Source: Anadara kagoshimensis (lineage: Eukaryota > Mollusca > Bivalvia > Arcoida > Arcidae). Taken from it: a stretch of 64,000 bases of DNA. The DNA lies in NCBI GenBank assembly GCA_021292105.1, contig CM037869.1, positions 35,033,835 to 35,097,834 of the forward strand. Reading direction: 5' to 3'. Below, in pieces: positions 22,366 through 34,332 of this stretch. Numbering within the stretch: the first letter of the stretch is position 1; every line of letters starts with the position of its first letter. The notes under the pieces were generated by a model, which worked only from the letters and a program-made list of their open reading frames with translations, was not told the DNA's origin and did not search any database. A program made the position numbers and the translations under genes.

Positions 22366-22895
22366 AGTTGAGTTAAATAATGGTGTTTAACATCCTAGTA
22401 AAATTTGTCACTTATATTGAGATATCACCAGCTATAGGCGAAGAAGCAGAAATTGTGTCTGTGGGTTGTTATAATGGCATTATACAGCAGGGTTCTTTAT
22501 CGTGCCACGCCTACCATGACACTGGACCTCCCCATCCGAAAGAACCGTAACTTTCAATTCGTATTCGTAATGTCGAGTGCTTGGCGAAAGAACAGTCACT
22601 TTCAAGTCTTGTGTCAGGCCTAGTCGGGGTTCGAGATGTCACTAGCTATAGGCGAAGAAACAGAAATTTTGTCTGTGCGTTGCGATGATGACATTATATA
22701 GCAGGGTTCTTTATCGTGCCACACCTACCGTGACACGGGACCTCCCCATCCGAAAGAACCGTGACTTTCAATTCGTATTCGTAATGCCGAGTGCTTGGCT
22801 GAAAAACAGTCACTTTCAAGTCTTGGGTCAGACCTGGTCGGGGTTCGAACCAACGACCTCACACTTACAGAGCACTTCAACAACTGAGCCACTGC
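22366..22895 (-). mobile_element. tRNA-derived SINE, head-to-tail dimer
   Basis: Two copies of the GGTCCCGTG SINE are on the minus strand, about 216 bp apart (GCTATAGGCGAAGAA at 22431 and 22647). The upstream copy keeps a complete tRNA-like head near 22830-22893 (TGGCTCAGTTGTTGAAGTGC for the A-box, GGTTCGAACCC for the B-box). The second has lost its head and joins directly to the tail of the first. Confidence 0.82.
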
Positions 22896-23467
22896 AGTAG
22901 TAAAAACGACAAAAATAGCATAAGTAGCATATTTGATAATTAGAATAGTGACTTATATAGAAACAAAGGTATGGGATTCTGTATATATGAACTGATACAA
23001 GAGTCTTAAAACCACGTCGGTAGCACTTTTAAAAATCTAACGAATCGAATGCATATCCATTCATGGTTGTAACAATTCTGTAAAGAATTACAAAGTTTGG
23101 ACCGCATAAATTGAGCGAGAAATTGCTCAAACAACTTCGTGCATATTGGAATAGATAACAGAAAAATCGTGCAAATGCATGATGATGATACAAATATCAA
23201 ACTTGGCACAATCAATCTCCAAGGGCTACTGATTTAATCTACCCGATTGGTCACTTTAAAATCCAAGATGGTGGCCATTTTTCAAGATGGCCGTCAAAAC
23301 AGTCGCACGAATTTGATGCTTTCCTTAGAAGTATTTGTAGTTGTCCAATTAGCCTGGCCTAGGAGTTCGTTTGAAAATTGTCAGTGATTTTTTCGTACTA
23401 GAAAAACTTCCTCCACCATCACGGATCTGACCGCCTTGATGTAAGTGAAAGAATTTTGCCCTGACTT

Positions 23468-23483
23468 GGGGGGGGGGGGGGGG
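23468..23483. repeat. G16 homopolymer
   Basis: Sixteen consecutive G bases. Confidence 0.98.
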
Positions 23484-23849
23484 AACTAAATAAAACCAAT
23501 TAACTCGGTGTTTATGTCGCTGGATTCAAAAACCTTCCTCTTTGCGAGCCCCGTTACAAAATATATTTTGATTTTATGATTATCGTATTATAATTTGTAA
23601 AAATATGTACAAAATCTGTTGCATATGTACAGGTGCTTCATTGATATAACAGTGTATTATACAAGATGAATCCATAGAGTCTTTGTTGTTATTTTTTCTT
23701 GCAATATGCATTTATTTTTATCGTGCTGTCATATTATAAATTTTTGAATTTTCTGAATGAAATATTATATTATAAATTTTTGAATATTTCATTCAAGTCC
23801 ATTCAATGTGTAAATACAATATAAATTCTGCTAAAGAAATCATGCACCG

Positions 23850-24560
23850 ATTTACTTAAACGATAGGTGCTTACCCTTCCTGAGCACCCAGCCTCACTTT
23901 CCTGTGGAAATTCGGTTGTTTTACTTTATTTGCCAGTTTTAAAGTTTTCATTTTGCTTTAAAAATGGATTGGATACTAGGAGTTTGTTTTTTATTACTCA
24001 CCCAATCAATCAATAGATCAATCAATAGATCAATCAATCAATCAATCAATCAATCACGGGAAGTGCTTATCCTTCCGGTGGTCTGTTTCAAAGTTTCCGT
24101 TGGGATTCTGATTTGGACATGGATCGGATATGTTTGTTTTTAATTACTAACCCATTCACTCACTCATTCACTCACTCAGTCTGTCAATCAATCAATCAAT
24201 CACTTAAACGGGAGATGCCTATCCTTCCGGAGCACCCGGCTTCACTTCCTTGGTGGAAGTTCAAGTGTTTTACTTAATTCGTCAGGTTCAAAGGTTTCAT
24301 TTTGCTTTGGGATTGTGATTTAGATATCAATTGGATGTGTTTGTTTTTAATTACTCATCCAATCAATCAATCCATCCATCCATCAATGGATCTCTTAAAC
24401 AGGAGGTACTTATCCTTCCGGCGCACCCGACCTCACTGCCCTGGTGACAGTTCACGTGTTTAACTTCATTTGTCAGTTTCAAATTTTCACTTTGCTTTGA
24501 GAGTATAATTTGGATATACATGACTGACCCAATCAGTCTATCCATCCATCAATCAAAAAT
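23850..24560 (-). mobile_element. Four tandem 290-bp-repeat fragments joined by (AATC)n
   Basis: Four minus-strand copies of the 3' half of the 290-bp interspersed repeat (CTTACCCTTCC-like cores at 23871, 24066, 24218 and 24409) are separated by AATCAATC or ATCCATCC tracts at 24003-24058, 24186-24203, 24362-24385 and 24540-24558. The simple repeat always follows the TTTGTTTTT end, so it behaves as the element's tail. The array probably arose by slippage or repeated insertion at the tail. Confidence 0.85.
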
Positions 24561-24661
24561 TGGTGTGTTTTATGTTTGAATGTATCAGCGTTTGTCAATG
24601 GGCAGTCTATTCAGCTTTTGGCAGATTATGAATATATGAGGAAGCACGGTCATGTTTTATA

Positions 24662-24990
24662 AGCACAGTACAGACCTGTCGAAAGTTTAACACTGAGCTA
24701 TCGAACAGTCGAAGTTCCGCTACCGAGTGACCAAGATATGGACAGCTAGTTACTGAAGTGTTGACGTCAGGTATATAGCAGCTTCTAAAAAAAAAACTGT
24801 TGAGATGTAGCTAACGGAGAGCTGAGATGAGCTGTCAAAATTCGTTACCTTAGTGTTAAACTTTTGACGGGACTGTATTGTAGATAGCAATTGCCAAAAA
24901 CCTGTCTAGATCTATCTTACGGGGAGATGAGATAAGCTGTCGAAATTCGGTAGCTTAGTGTTAGACTTTCGACCGGTCTGTAGTTTGGGT
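24662..24990. mobile_element. CCTGTCGAAAG MITE with duplicated end
   Basis: Starts ACAGTACAGACCTGTCGAAA. Two ends follow: GTGTTAAACTTTTGACGGGA near 24855 and GTGTTAGACTTTCGACCGGT near 24958. The interior shows GAAGTTCCGCTACCGAGTGA and GCTGAGATGAGCTGTC. The last 105 bp duplicates the 3' end. Confidence 0.85.
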
Positions 24991-25039
24991 TAAATTACCA
25001 ACCCACTGTTACGTACTCGATCACCCTGTATCAGTCACC

Positions 25040-25545
25040 TTATAAAACGGTTAGTATAATTAACATTTCCTGGTTATTAGGAATCGGTTCCGATAAACTA
25101 TCTTTGCGACATTTATGTGAATTTTTAACAAACAATCGGTGGAGGGTAAAACTTGACATTAGCGGTCAATGGAGTTTGTTAACAGTAATTGTTATTTTCT
25201 GGTTTTGAAATTATTGAATCATTTTTCGGGAATCGATCCCGATAGACTATCTATGCGACATTTATGTGAATTTTTAACAAATGAGTAAAAAAATCTCTTT
25301 AATTGAAACAATCAGTGGAGGGTAAAAATTCAACAAAACTGGTCAATGGAGTGTTTCAATGTAACGGTTAGTAATTAAGATTTCCTGGTTGTTAAAAAAT
25401 TGATTCATTTTTGGGGAATCGGTCCTGATAAACTATCTATTCGACATTTATGTGAATTTTAAATAAATGAGTCAAATGTTCTTCAATTGAAACAATCGGT
25501 AGATGGTAAAACTTAACAAAAACGGCCAATGGGGTTTTTGAAAGA
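25040..25545. repeat. Tandem repeat, three units of 150-186 bp
   Basis: Units share GGAATCGGTTCCGATAAACT (25080, 25230, 25416), GCGACATTTATGTGAATTTT and GGTCAATGGAGT. Units 2 and 3 are longer by an insertion near AATGAGTAAAAAAATC. Confidence 0.85.
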
Positions 25546-26886
25546 ATTGTTTTTGCAGGGACACAAGGGAGTTATTTTCTAATAAATGATCACTTTGAAG
25601 TGAAGGCTGTACAAAGCTTGGTCTTTTATAACGTGATAATAAACTTCAATTAAAATATATTAAAATTATCAAAATAAATATTTATATTGAAATAACATAA
25701 AAATGATAGTAAAATATAATATAAAAATATAATCAAATTTTATACAAAAAATAAAATAAATAAACAATAAAAGAAAAGAAAAAGAATCATCCCTTTTCTT
25801 CTTATGCTTGTCCTCGGTGAGTTTATAAATTGTCGAAAGTATTTAAAATAGGAAAGTTATGATTAAGTTCAAAAGTAAACATGAATAGAAAGAATATCTT
25901 TTGATTTTTTGTTATAATAATAATTATTTTATTTTTTGATAAAGCACCCGGATATGTTTATATCCTATTTTAATCATGCTTTTATTTGTATCATGTTCAA
26001 TTCGAAGTCATTAAGATTGATTTCGGTGATAAGACGAGTGTCTTTTTCATTTTTATCTTTAAGAAAAAAAATTATTGTCAATTTCTTCTTTTGTAAAACT
26101 AGCGCATCAGTCCCCTGGTGCATTGGTCACCAATATGATTTATAACGGCCAATAATAAAAACGCATGTGTTGAGACAAAACTGACCACTGTGGCAGTAAA
26201 TGAGATACGATATTTTGATATTTTTGCGTTTTTTGCTAATTATTGAGTTTTTTGGGTAAACAGACAATTTAAATAATTATCTTAAAAGCTTTGATTTTTG
26301 ATAGATTGAAGATTCTTTTTGTAGACTTTTTATTTTTTTTTTATCTGTCATCAGGCAAAGGTGGCTGGCGGCATTTTCTTATCTTGAAGATCCCAATAAG
26401 AAAACTACTTGTGGCAGATGATGCGAATCGACATAAATGCCAATTGCTTATTTATTTGTCCAATTAGTGTATTATTATTTTTCTTTTTTATTATCGGCAT
26501 TTTCAACTTGTGAAATTAATTTAATTATATTTCTTTAATATATAAATGTACTTCTTCATAATATGACGTCTATATATTATTTTTTAATGTACTTCTATTG
26601 AAATTATACTATGGCATGGGGAAGGTTAAATGATTATTTTTTTAATATCGTTTTTATTGTCCCAGACTTTATTACAGGGCTTACACTGGTGCCAAGGTTG
26701 GGTGCCATGGGTTCACCAAATAACTGTTACAGATGAAAGGCCACAATTTTTTTTGTGAAATTCCGAAAACCAAACTATCACTGTTTATGTTGAGGCTTTG
26801 TTGAAAGTTATATTTTTAAAAATAATACGATTAACGAGATATTCAAGAATTTTCAAAATTTAAATTGTGATGGTTCTGTATTACAT

Positions 26887-26925
<39 letters not shown>

Positions 26926-27412
26926 ATCAAAATTATTCTATTTTACACACATTTTTCATATAAAATTAAAAATATCGTAATTTGTCACAATGTAATAAAT
27001 GTGCCTTAGTTTAAACTATATTTTAGTCACAAAATACAATGATACAAAACAAATATACATAGTGAAAAGGATTCGAGAACAAGACCAAGGTCTTATATAA
27101 ACTCGTCTCCACTCGCCTATCATTTCAGCTCTTTATTAAGTATTATTTTCATTTTTTTCAATGTATTACGAAATACTGTTTGTCATTCACAATTTTATAT
27201 ATGATGTAGTTTTATCATGTGTGCATAGTTCATCCCATACAATCATGTTAGCGAGAAGGCATTCAAGTGGGCGGTGCTTTTTCACACTATGTGACGATTG
27301 AGGGCGGAGTTAAGAAGGCGGAGCTATGTAACACATCGATATGCTCAAATCAGCTGTGATAACGATGTAAAAGAATGTTGTGTTTCATGCCGTGTGAGAT
27401 ACTTCAATACCA
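25546..27412. other. AT-rich stretch with a TG microsatellite
   Basis: Very AT-rich. A (TG)n tract of about 35 bp lies at 26887-26921. Several short open frames look random. No gene recognised. Confidence 0.5.
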
Positions 27413-27775
27413 GACCCCAGTTTCACAATCGCAATAATTTCTTAATGATTTTTCTCGACTTAAATATGACACATGTGATACTGTAAGAATTCTGTTAACT
27501 TTTAAGATATCAAGAAATTTAGCTTTCACTAACCTTATTACAGCTATATTTTAATTTTTGTCGATTTTATTACGTCTAGTACCATAAATTGGTGCCAAAT
27601 TACTAGTTTTGTCAAAAGTTAATGCAGATGCCAAAAGCTTGATGGAATCTTTAAAATGACATTTATATATTTTAATTTTGTCGAATTTTTAAATATTTTT
27701 TACCATAAAATGTTGCTAAAATTTACCTGATTTTAGATAGGGAAATCTTAGTTTAGGAATGATTATTAAATCAAG
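27413..27775. mobile_element. CCCCAGTTTCACAA element, degenerate copy
   Basis: It starts ACCCCAGTTTCACAATCGCA and shares its interior (CTGTTAACTTTTAAGATATC) with the copy at 54417-54657, which has clear inverted ends. The right end here is degraded. Confidence 0.6.
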
Positions 27776-28845
27776 TTATTTGCTAAAATATGACTATAAC
27801 CCGAGTTTTCTATGGCGCCTATCTATCAAAACCATAAAATAGTCTCTACGTTTGTAAAAAGTTAACGAAAGAGTGCATGGTTTTACACAAAATCAGTATT
27901 TTTCTGTCCTTTTCTTTGTACCCCTTTCTCTCTTCCTATCCGACTAAAGCTTATGGGGCGGCGTTTTAAGCTCAAAAATTTCAATCAGATAAAAAATTGA
28001 ACACAAGTCCAAAATGGGCACCATAGATTGACCGATCGGCGTTGCACATTTGGGCGATAGCATAGGACAAAAGAGCGAGAAAAAACGGACGTTTGAGGGA
28101 CGAAGTAATGGACATTTTAGCGACAGAATTTTAACCTCTTCCTTTAGCCAGACTAAAGTCTGTTGCCCCCTGTCCACTGCAGGGATATGGAAGTAGGATT
28201 TTGAGCAGGATAAAGTTTTCCAAATTAAAATTTATAAAATCCATTAAAAGTTTATCACTACATTAAAAAAAACTGTGTTAAAAACTTTGTAAAATTTACA
28301 GGACAAAGCTTAAAGTAAAAAGTAGTATGTTTTTGAAAAGCACAAAACATGAATTCTACGCCCTGACCGACATACCTTGTACCTGTCTAGGTAACTGGTG
28401 CCCGTCTAGAAAGACAATGATGAGCTAAACCTTGTCTAATTATTTATACAGGAAACAATTCCGGAGACCAATTATTTTCAGAGAAGACAGGTTCCCCATT
28501 CAGGATTATTTATATATACTTCCAAACACTGAAAAGTTCTTTACAAATTATCTATAGTGTTACTTACAATAGGAAAATATAACAAACGTACAAAATAACT
28601 CTTCATATTAACATTTTGTTTTTATAAAGGCTTGACTATTTATTTAGTAAATTAACACAGACGTACAAATGTACGTAATATTATTGTTAATCCAGACTTC
28701 TTTTGAAACTATTTGTGTAAGGCAACAAGCAAGCACAATCATGCCGGTCCATGTTCAAAACAAACCCCGAAAGCATATAAAAATGTGAATTTTCACAGGG
28801 CAAGTAATATGCTTCCGCAAGGTAAGAAAAACATTCAATTCAGTT
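27776..28845. other. Unique stretch
   Basis: No repeat shared with the window and no gene recognised. A minus-strand open frame (27944-28177) has no recognised motif. Confidence 0.4.
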
Positions 28846-29062
28846 AGATAATCAATGTCCGATTCACAATCAAGAAGCAAAGTAAAAACTTTGAAACTGA
28901 GAAGTTAGGTTAAACACGTGGATTTCCATCAGGGGAGTGAGGCCGGTTACTCCGGAAGGTTAAGCAGCTCCTGTTTATCTAGCTGCACCCGCCACGTTTC
29001 AAATAAAAATTGAGAATGAAAAGAACATGGATCTTTGGGACGACAAATATATCTAATATCCC
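28846..29062 (+). mobile_element. 290-bp interspersed repeat
   Basis: TGTCCGATTCACAATCAAGA, GCAAAGTAAAAACTTTGAAA, GTTACTCCGGAAGG and CTGTTTATCTAGCTGCACCC occur in the family order. Confidence 0.8.
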
Positions 29063-29582
29063 ATGCAGTTCATTTTGTCATTTTTCTCCAATGGTTATAT
29101 TTTCAAAGCATTGCTAACTCTAGAGTTTTGACAGTTTCAGTTTATCTTCTACAGCCGGCGATGTTGCACCACGAAGGTTATCACATGTGATAAACTAACA
29201 ATTACCAGGTTAAAAACTATTTCCAGTTGTCTCATGGAACTTTATTACTACAGAGGTGTCCGAGACATGGGACATCGGAGTTCGCAAGCGAAACACGTTA
29301 TCAATACCTCTTTAAGTTTGTGCGGAACGTTCTGGAAACCGTTTACGGCAAAATTTCCCAGAGAAACGTCATTTTTAGTGGAATGAAGCTTTATAGCTAA
29401 AAAAGGGCCGAGAACTGTCATTAACTGGTATAGCTTAGTTGTTATTTCTACAGACAAGAAATATTTGAGATACAAGGGTGACTCGAACTTTACTTAAATC
29501 TGACAATTTTTGGCAGTATTTATGGTACTTCAAATAAAAAAATCCATGAAATTAGAATAATGATGTAATAACCTATGATTAT

Positions 29583-29840
29583 GACCTTCAAATCAAACGC
29601 AAACATACCCATTCATTTCCAAAGCACAATTCCGAAGCAAAGTAAAACTTTTGAAGCTGACAAACCAGGTAAAACGCGCATGGAATTCCACCAGGGAAGT
29701 GAGACCGGGTGCTCTGGAAGGGTCGACACTATCAAAATGTCTCCTGATTTATGAATACTTTAAAAACTTACTAAATTATTCAGATTTAAATTTTGCTAGA
29801 TTTTAGTGAAGGTAAAATGATTGTGAAACCAGGACCAGGA
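29583..29840 (+). mobile_element. 290-bp repeat fragment and an end of the CCCCAGTTTCACAA element
   Basis: AAGTGAGACCGGGTGCTCTG at 29696-29715 belongs to the 290-bp repeat, which stops near 29735. TGATTGTGAAACCAGGACC near 29818-29837 is the inverted end of the CCCCAGTTTCACAA element. Confidence 0.65.
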
Positions 29841-30061
29841 ACGAGTTTGGCTCGAAGCAGGAATGACACCGATAACTTTCAATACAAGTTATAATTAGCG
29901 TGAATTCTTTAGTACCCGGAATGAATTGTGTTAAAGGTGTAGTATACCATCGACATCATTATTCATGGTATTTATTCCAGTGTTTTTATCTCAGGTTTAC
30001 CAATAAATCACATACGATACAGGCCTGTTGAAAGTTTAACACTCAGCTAACGAACCGAAAA

Positions 30062-30249
30062 GGAATCAGAGGTAGGATTAATAGAATCTATCACTACTTG
30101 TGGTGCCAGATAGGGAAATCTCAACCCTCGTTCTAATATATTTGGTCCAGAACGAGGCTTGCCGCTTGTGATTGATTCTATTTCTTGCATCAAAAAGTAC
30201 AATTTTTCAATTTTAAATCAATTTCAACTTTCGATGCACCTCTGATTTT
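30062..30249. mobile_element. Small foldback element
   Basis: AATCAGAGGT (30064-30073) pairs with ACCTCTGATT (30237-30246). Inside, AATAGAATCTATCAC pairs with GTGATTGATTCTATT, and CCTCGTTCT pairs with AGAACGAGG. This gives a nested hairpin of roughly 190 bp. Confidence 0.7.
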
Positions 30250-30424
30250 GTTGATAAAATTTTGCGGGAAAAACAGCGTGTAGGCTATCTTGCACAGGGG
30301 GGTACAAGATGGAGATATCTTGCACCTGACTTTTTATGGATTTTTTATCTGGGGTGGAAGAAAGGCCGATATAGAATGGCCAAGATAGGTCGGATAGCTA
30401 GTGACAAAAAAGCAATCAAGAAAT

Positions 30425-30808
30425 GGTTGGTTGGTTGGTTGAATGTTGCTTAACGTCGCATCAGCAATTTTTCAGTTATTCGCGACGAGAACTATTTTAT
30501 TAATCTCTATGGATTAATCTATGAACAATTCTGTGTATGCATGTGCAGTACGAGTGTGTTGTATGGTCTGCCTTGTACTAGCGCGCACTCAGGGCGACTT
30601 TAATTGCTTGCTCACAGAGGCAGTAGCCGCAGACAAGCGTACCACCCTCAGTCCATATATACTGATACCAGGTGAATCAGTAAAGGTCAACGGCAAGGAA
30701 AATTCACTTTCCCACATGTGGTCCGAGCGGGACTCGAACTCACAGCGGTGAGAGACCCTGGATTTGAAAACAGACATCTTATCCATTAGGTTAGGTCATC
30801 GCGGCCTC
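30425..30808 (-). mobile_element. tRNA-derived SINE with (AACC)n tail, copy 2
   Basis: Same family as 9797-10192, in the same orientation. The B-box (complement of GGGACTCGAACTC) is at 30729-30741. The A-box region carries a small duplication (TTAGGTTAGG). The tail is GGTT repeats at 30425-30440. The open frame 30521-30751 is the SINE body, not a gene. Confidence 0.85.
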
Positions 30809-30912
30809 TCATCAGCTGTCATGATAAAGTTAACAAGGGGCCCGGATAAACTGCTGATTCGGCATCAATTTGTTAGCCAAGTGTTAAACTTTCGACAGGT
30901 CTGTACTGTAGG

Positions 30913-31425
30913 TATTTACTGCCACCTTTAAAAGAAAAAATAGAAATAAAAATTATTTTCTCAAATCCATTTGACTCCGTAAACCACCACGTGTATGTAG
31001 CTAAAATTGTTGTCCTTTTGTTACGAGTTCATTTTCTTCGATAAAGATATTGTTTGGAGAAGAATGGGACTCACAAAGGACAACAATGAAGGCGTTAAAG
31101 CCGAAACAGTTTAATTTTCATCAAAGTTGGTTTGTGTTTATCCTGATTAATAGAGCTATTTAGATTTTAAATAGGTACACTATCGCGAGGTTGTACTGGT
31201 AAAAATCACATTATACTTTCCTATTGTCCACTTTACACTCGGTTGACTGACCCATGAATTAGCAACTGTTATCATAACAATAAAATTATTTTAAAAGAAA
31301 TCTAGTTTTACGATGGACTATTTTAAACAATAAACCAGATAAACATAATCGTCTGAATACTTCCAGTCCGGAACTTTTGTCCCGGAGAATAAACTTTTGT
31401 CCGGGAGAATAAACTCTGAGCCAAT
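30913..31425. other. Unique AT-rich stretch
   Basis: No shared repeat or gene recognised. A local duplication, ACTTTTGTCC(C/G)GGAGAATAA, lies just before the next MITE (about 31372-31411). Confidence 0.5.
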
Positions 31426-31426
31426 T

Positions 31427-31653
31427 CACAGTATAGACCTGTCGAAAGTTTAAAATTAAGTTAACGAATTATTGGGAAATCGGCACACCACCGCGTTAAC
31501 AACATCTCGACAGCTTCTATGGAAGTTGGTATTTACTAGCGTCTCTCTGCAGCTTTTCTGAACTTCTAGCTATTTTTTCGGCCACCCAGCAACCGAATAT
31601 CGACCCCTTTTCCGTTAGCTCGATGTTAAACTTTCGACGGGTCTGTACTGTAC
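31427..31653. mobile_element. CCTGTCGAAAG MITE, complete copy
   Basis: Starts ACAGTATAGACCTGTCGAAA and ends ATGTTAAACTTTCGACGGGT then CTGTACTGTA. About 225 bp with both inverted ends present. Confidence 0.88.
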
Positions 31654-32382
31654 ATACAACCACAGTGAATCAGTTTTTGTTTATTTGAAATTTAATATTG
31701 ATCAGGAGATTTGAAATATACAAAGATAAATAAACAACAGGTTTTGTTGGAAATCACCATAAAATAACAAAGATTAAACTTTTCATTATCTTAAGAAAAA
31801 CATTATTTTTATATCTTGTTCGTTTCTTTATTATGGTCTAGAATTTCAGGAAAACAATGTTTATTTTAAAATATGGCGATAGTGTTTCCATTTTAATTGT
31901 AATGTCGGAATGTAAAGCGAAACTAGTTTCACTCAAAACCTTGTTGAATTGTTGACATAATGAAAATATGGAAATCTTCAACGTACATACACGTTATTTT
32001 TTATACCTGTCGAAATCGTCACAATCACGGATAATGGATACTTTGATTTAAGATATTGATGTAGTATATTACAACTTTGCAATTACGAAAGCCAATAGGG
32101 AAACATGCAACAGGAACAAGGGCAAATGTATTGACACCATTGGCTCTAAAATGACCGAAAAACAATCAAGCGGTGTTCTTCGACGGCACTTTTATTTGTT
32201 TTGTTAAAAGCTATCTATGTAGTTAATAAAGGACAGAAAGTTTCAGATTATAATTGTGTTGTTGAAGCAGGAAGTACTAAATAACAATTTTAATAATCCA
32301 TCATAGATTAACATTTCGGTGTTCAACTAATCACCTTGAAATTTCAATAAACACAACCAGATACTCACTAGTCTTGTAAGGA

Positions 32383-32475
32383 GGTGCTTTGGTGGCTGAG
32401 TGGTCAAAGCATTGACATAAGACTCACAGCGCCTCTCGCTCCCTAGGTTCGAATCTTACCCTGGCTGGTCCTTGT
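32383..32475 (+). mobile_element. tRNA-like sequence (Ser/Leu-type SINE head or pseudogene)
   Basis: GGTGGCTGAGTGGTCAAAGC (A-box) and AGGTTCGAATCTTACC (B-box) with an extra stretch between them, as in tRNAs with long variable arms. The ends (GGAGGTGC / CCCTGGC) pair poorly, so a functional tRNA is unlikely. No second copy in this window. Confidence 0.5.
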
Positions 32476-33035
32476 TTGTGAAATTTTGTCAATTTCTTTG
32501 CCGAAGATCATTGGGTTTTTTTTCAGGCAACCAATTTTTTCACTATCACAGAACTAACCGCCTCAAAATAAGCAAAACACTCATAACAGGGTAAAGCACC
32601 ATTACTCGAATCCACTTAACTTCTTGCAAAACTAAAGCAGAAAAAGCGAAGGATAAAATGACTTCAAGGGAGAAAGGGAGACAACTAGGTATACGTAATT
32701 AAACATTTAAAAATCATACCGTGATATAAACCTTGCATGTCTAAATACATAACATAAGGTGTATAATGTTTAAAAGTGTAATTTAAATAATAAGAATTAA
32801 ATAACTGATAAATACAATGTTTGTTTTAAAATGCAACAAAATATGAAGAAACCATGAGTGTGAATAACGATACATCTATAGAGTATAAGGGAGCAACATT
32901 GACCTGTCAGCTCGACCTTTTATTAGGAATACTCATATCTAGGAGAATTCGCATTTTCATACATGAACCGTGTTCGTGTTTAATGTTTCTCCTTATGTAG
33001 ACGAATAAACACGTGCGTTCCATATATTTAACTAT

Positions 33036-33640
33036 TAGACTGTCTAAAATGGCGTTTATAATGCTATATAACTTCCATTGCTGTGCAAAGCAAACTGAGT
33101 AACGAGACTAACGCGTTATGATAAGTTTGTTTTGTATGTCAATGGAAGTTATAGGACAATAAATGCCATTTCTAGACAGTTCAATGGTTATATTCACATT
33201 TCTCATTTTAAAAATTCTTATTTTTGGTTTTTAATTCTGAAATAAATCTAAAACATTGTCGTGTACGGTATGCTTTTCCAATTGTTGGAACAGCAAATCT
33301 ATGACGTCATGCATATAAGCAGCAGCAAAAATGAGTGGCGTCATTTAAGCAAATGTAATTATAGTCCTATAAACGCAAATCAAAAAAAGCACTTTTTTGG
33401 ACACCACAGGGAAAAAGAAAGCCAGGAAGACCAAAACAGACTATAAAGGCTGAACTACTCGAAGACCTTGGACTATCCGGGGGGGGGGGGGGGGGGGGGG
33501 GGGGGCGGACACAAAAAATGGTAAATGACAGGGTGAAGTGGAGGCAACTGGTTGTGGCCTTTTGTCCCATCAGGGACGAAGAGGATAGGTAGGTAGGTAG
33601 TTAATTTGATCTCAAACATAGTTTCATATTATAAAACAAT
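33036..33640 (+). mobile_element. CRE-containing repeat, copy 2, split by a LINE
   Basis: It begins with an inverted-repeat arm: AACTTCCATTGCTGTGCAAA and its complement near 33145-33165. Body sequence follows (GTCGTGTACGGTATGC, ATGACGTCATGCATATAAGC, AATTATAGTCCTATAA). It stops at about 33371 and resumes at 33602 with TTAATTTGATCTCAAACATA. The inserted 230 bp is the LINE fragment. Confidence 0.8.
33374..33592 (+). pseudogene. LINE protein C-terminus, open frame with a Gly9 run
   Basis: The frame reads ALFWTPQGKRKPGRPK, then IKAELLEDLGLSG, nine glycines, then VNDRVKWRQLVVAFC and PIRDEEDR, and stops at 33590-33592. WTPxGKRKxGRPK and DRxxWRxLVxALCPxRDEEDR are the usual end of many animal LINE reverse transcriptases. 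The 27-G tract (33479-33505) keeps the frame and replaces the usual linker. (TAGG)n at 33583-33601 is the 3' simple-repeat tail. It is 5' truncated and was inserted into the CRE-containing repeat. The product cannot be functional alone. Confidence 0.85.
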
Positions 33641-33877
33641 ACAATTGCAAATATATATAAAATATATATTTATAAATTAAATCAAAGGTCAAGCTGACAG
33701 GTCAATGTTGTTTTCCTGGATAGATTACATAGTGTAATTATCAGCTCTTTGTTGTTTTTGTGTGTTTTTTATTGCGTGTGTTGTTTAAAACTACTGAATA
33801 GATAATAAAACATAAATGAAGCCATTATTTCAGAACCATGACGATGTAATTCATACGTGCTACTTTACATTGTTATA

Positions 33878-34332
33878 CAGTATAGACCTGTCCAAAGTTT
33901 AACACTTGGCTAAAAATATTATTGCCCAATCGGGGCATCTCACCGATATCTCACCCCTAGTTATCTATATTTTTAAACATACTAAATCTCTCTCTCTCCT
34001 CTCTCTCTCTCGCTTTCTCTCTCTCTCTCTCAGCAGCTTTTTGGCCACTGGCTATCAATATTTCGGGCACTCGGCTGGCGTGCTAAGACTCCTTTTCTTT
34101 AGTTTAAACACTATTTTATTTGAAAATCAAAATTTTAATGAATAACGTTATGAAACAATTTTACAAATCAGGATCCTGGAACAAGAGTAAAACTCTTATA
34201 TTAACCAGTTTCCTGTGCATTAGTAATATAACAACTTATACAACATGTCATTAAATACATACAATTAAGTGAAGCATTCAGTAGAACATTTTACTTAGTT
34301 CAGTGTTAAATTTTCGACAGGTCTGTACTATA
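33878..34332. mobile_element. CCTGTCGAAAG MITE with a CT microsatellite
   Basis: Starts ACAGTATAGACCTGTCCAAA and ends GTGTTAAATTTTCGACAGGT then CTGTACTATA. A CT-rich microsatellite (33987-34032) sits in the interior, and about 150 bp of AT-rich insertion precedes the right end. Confidence 0.82.

Larger units (their letters stand above)
30012..30912. mobile_element. CCTGTCGAAAG MITE carrying nested insertions
   Basis: The MITE begins ATACAGGCCTGTTGAAAGTT and ends GTGTTAAACTTTCGACAGGT then CTGTACTGTA at 30911. In between are a foldback (30062-30249), about 170 bp of other sequence and a complete SINE (30425-30808). This is a second independent case of the (AACC)n SINE sitting in this MITE. Confidence 0.78.
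32890..33718. mobile_element. Composite element with 30-bp inverted ends
   Basis: ACATTGACCTGTCAGCTCGA (32897-32916) is inverted at TCAAGCTGACAGGTCAATGT (33690-33709). The 830-bp interior includes a CRE-containing repeat, itself interrupted by a LINE fragment. It may be one transposon that later received insertions, or chance placement of two ends. Confidence 0.6.

Noticed and set aside
32383-32475. Functional tRNA-Ser or tRNA-Leu gene
   Set aside because: Both promoter boxes are visible but the acceptor ends do not pair; better explained as a SINE head or pseudogene.
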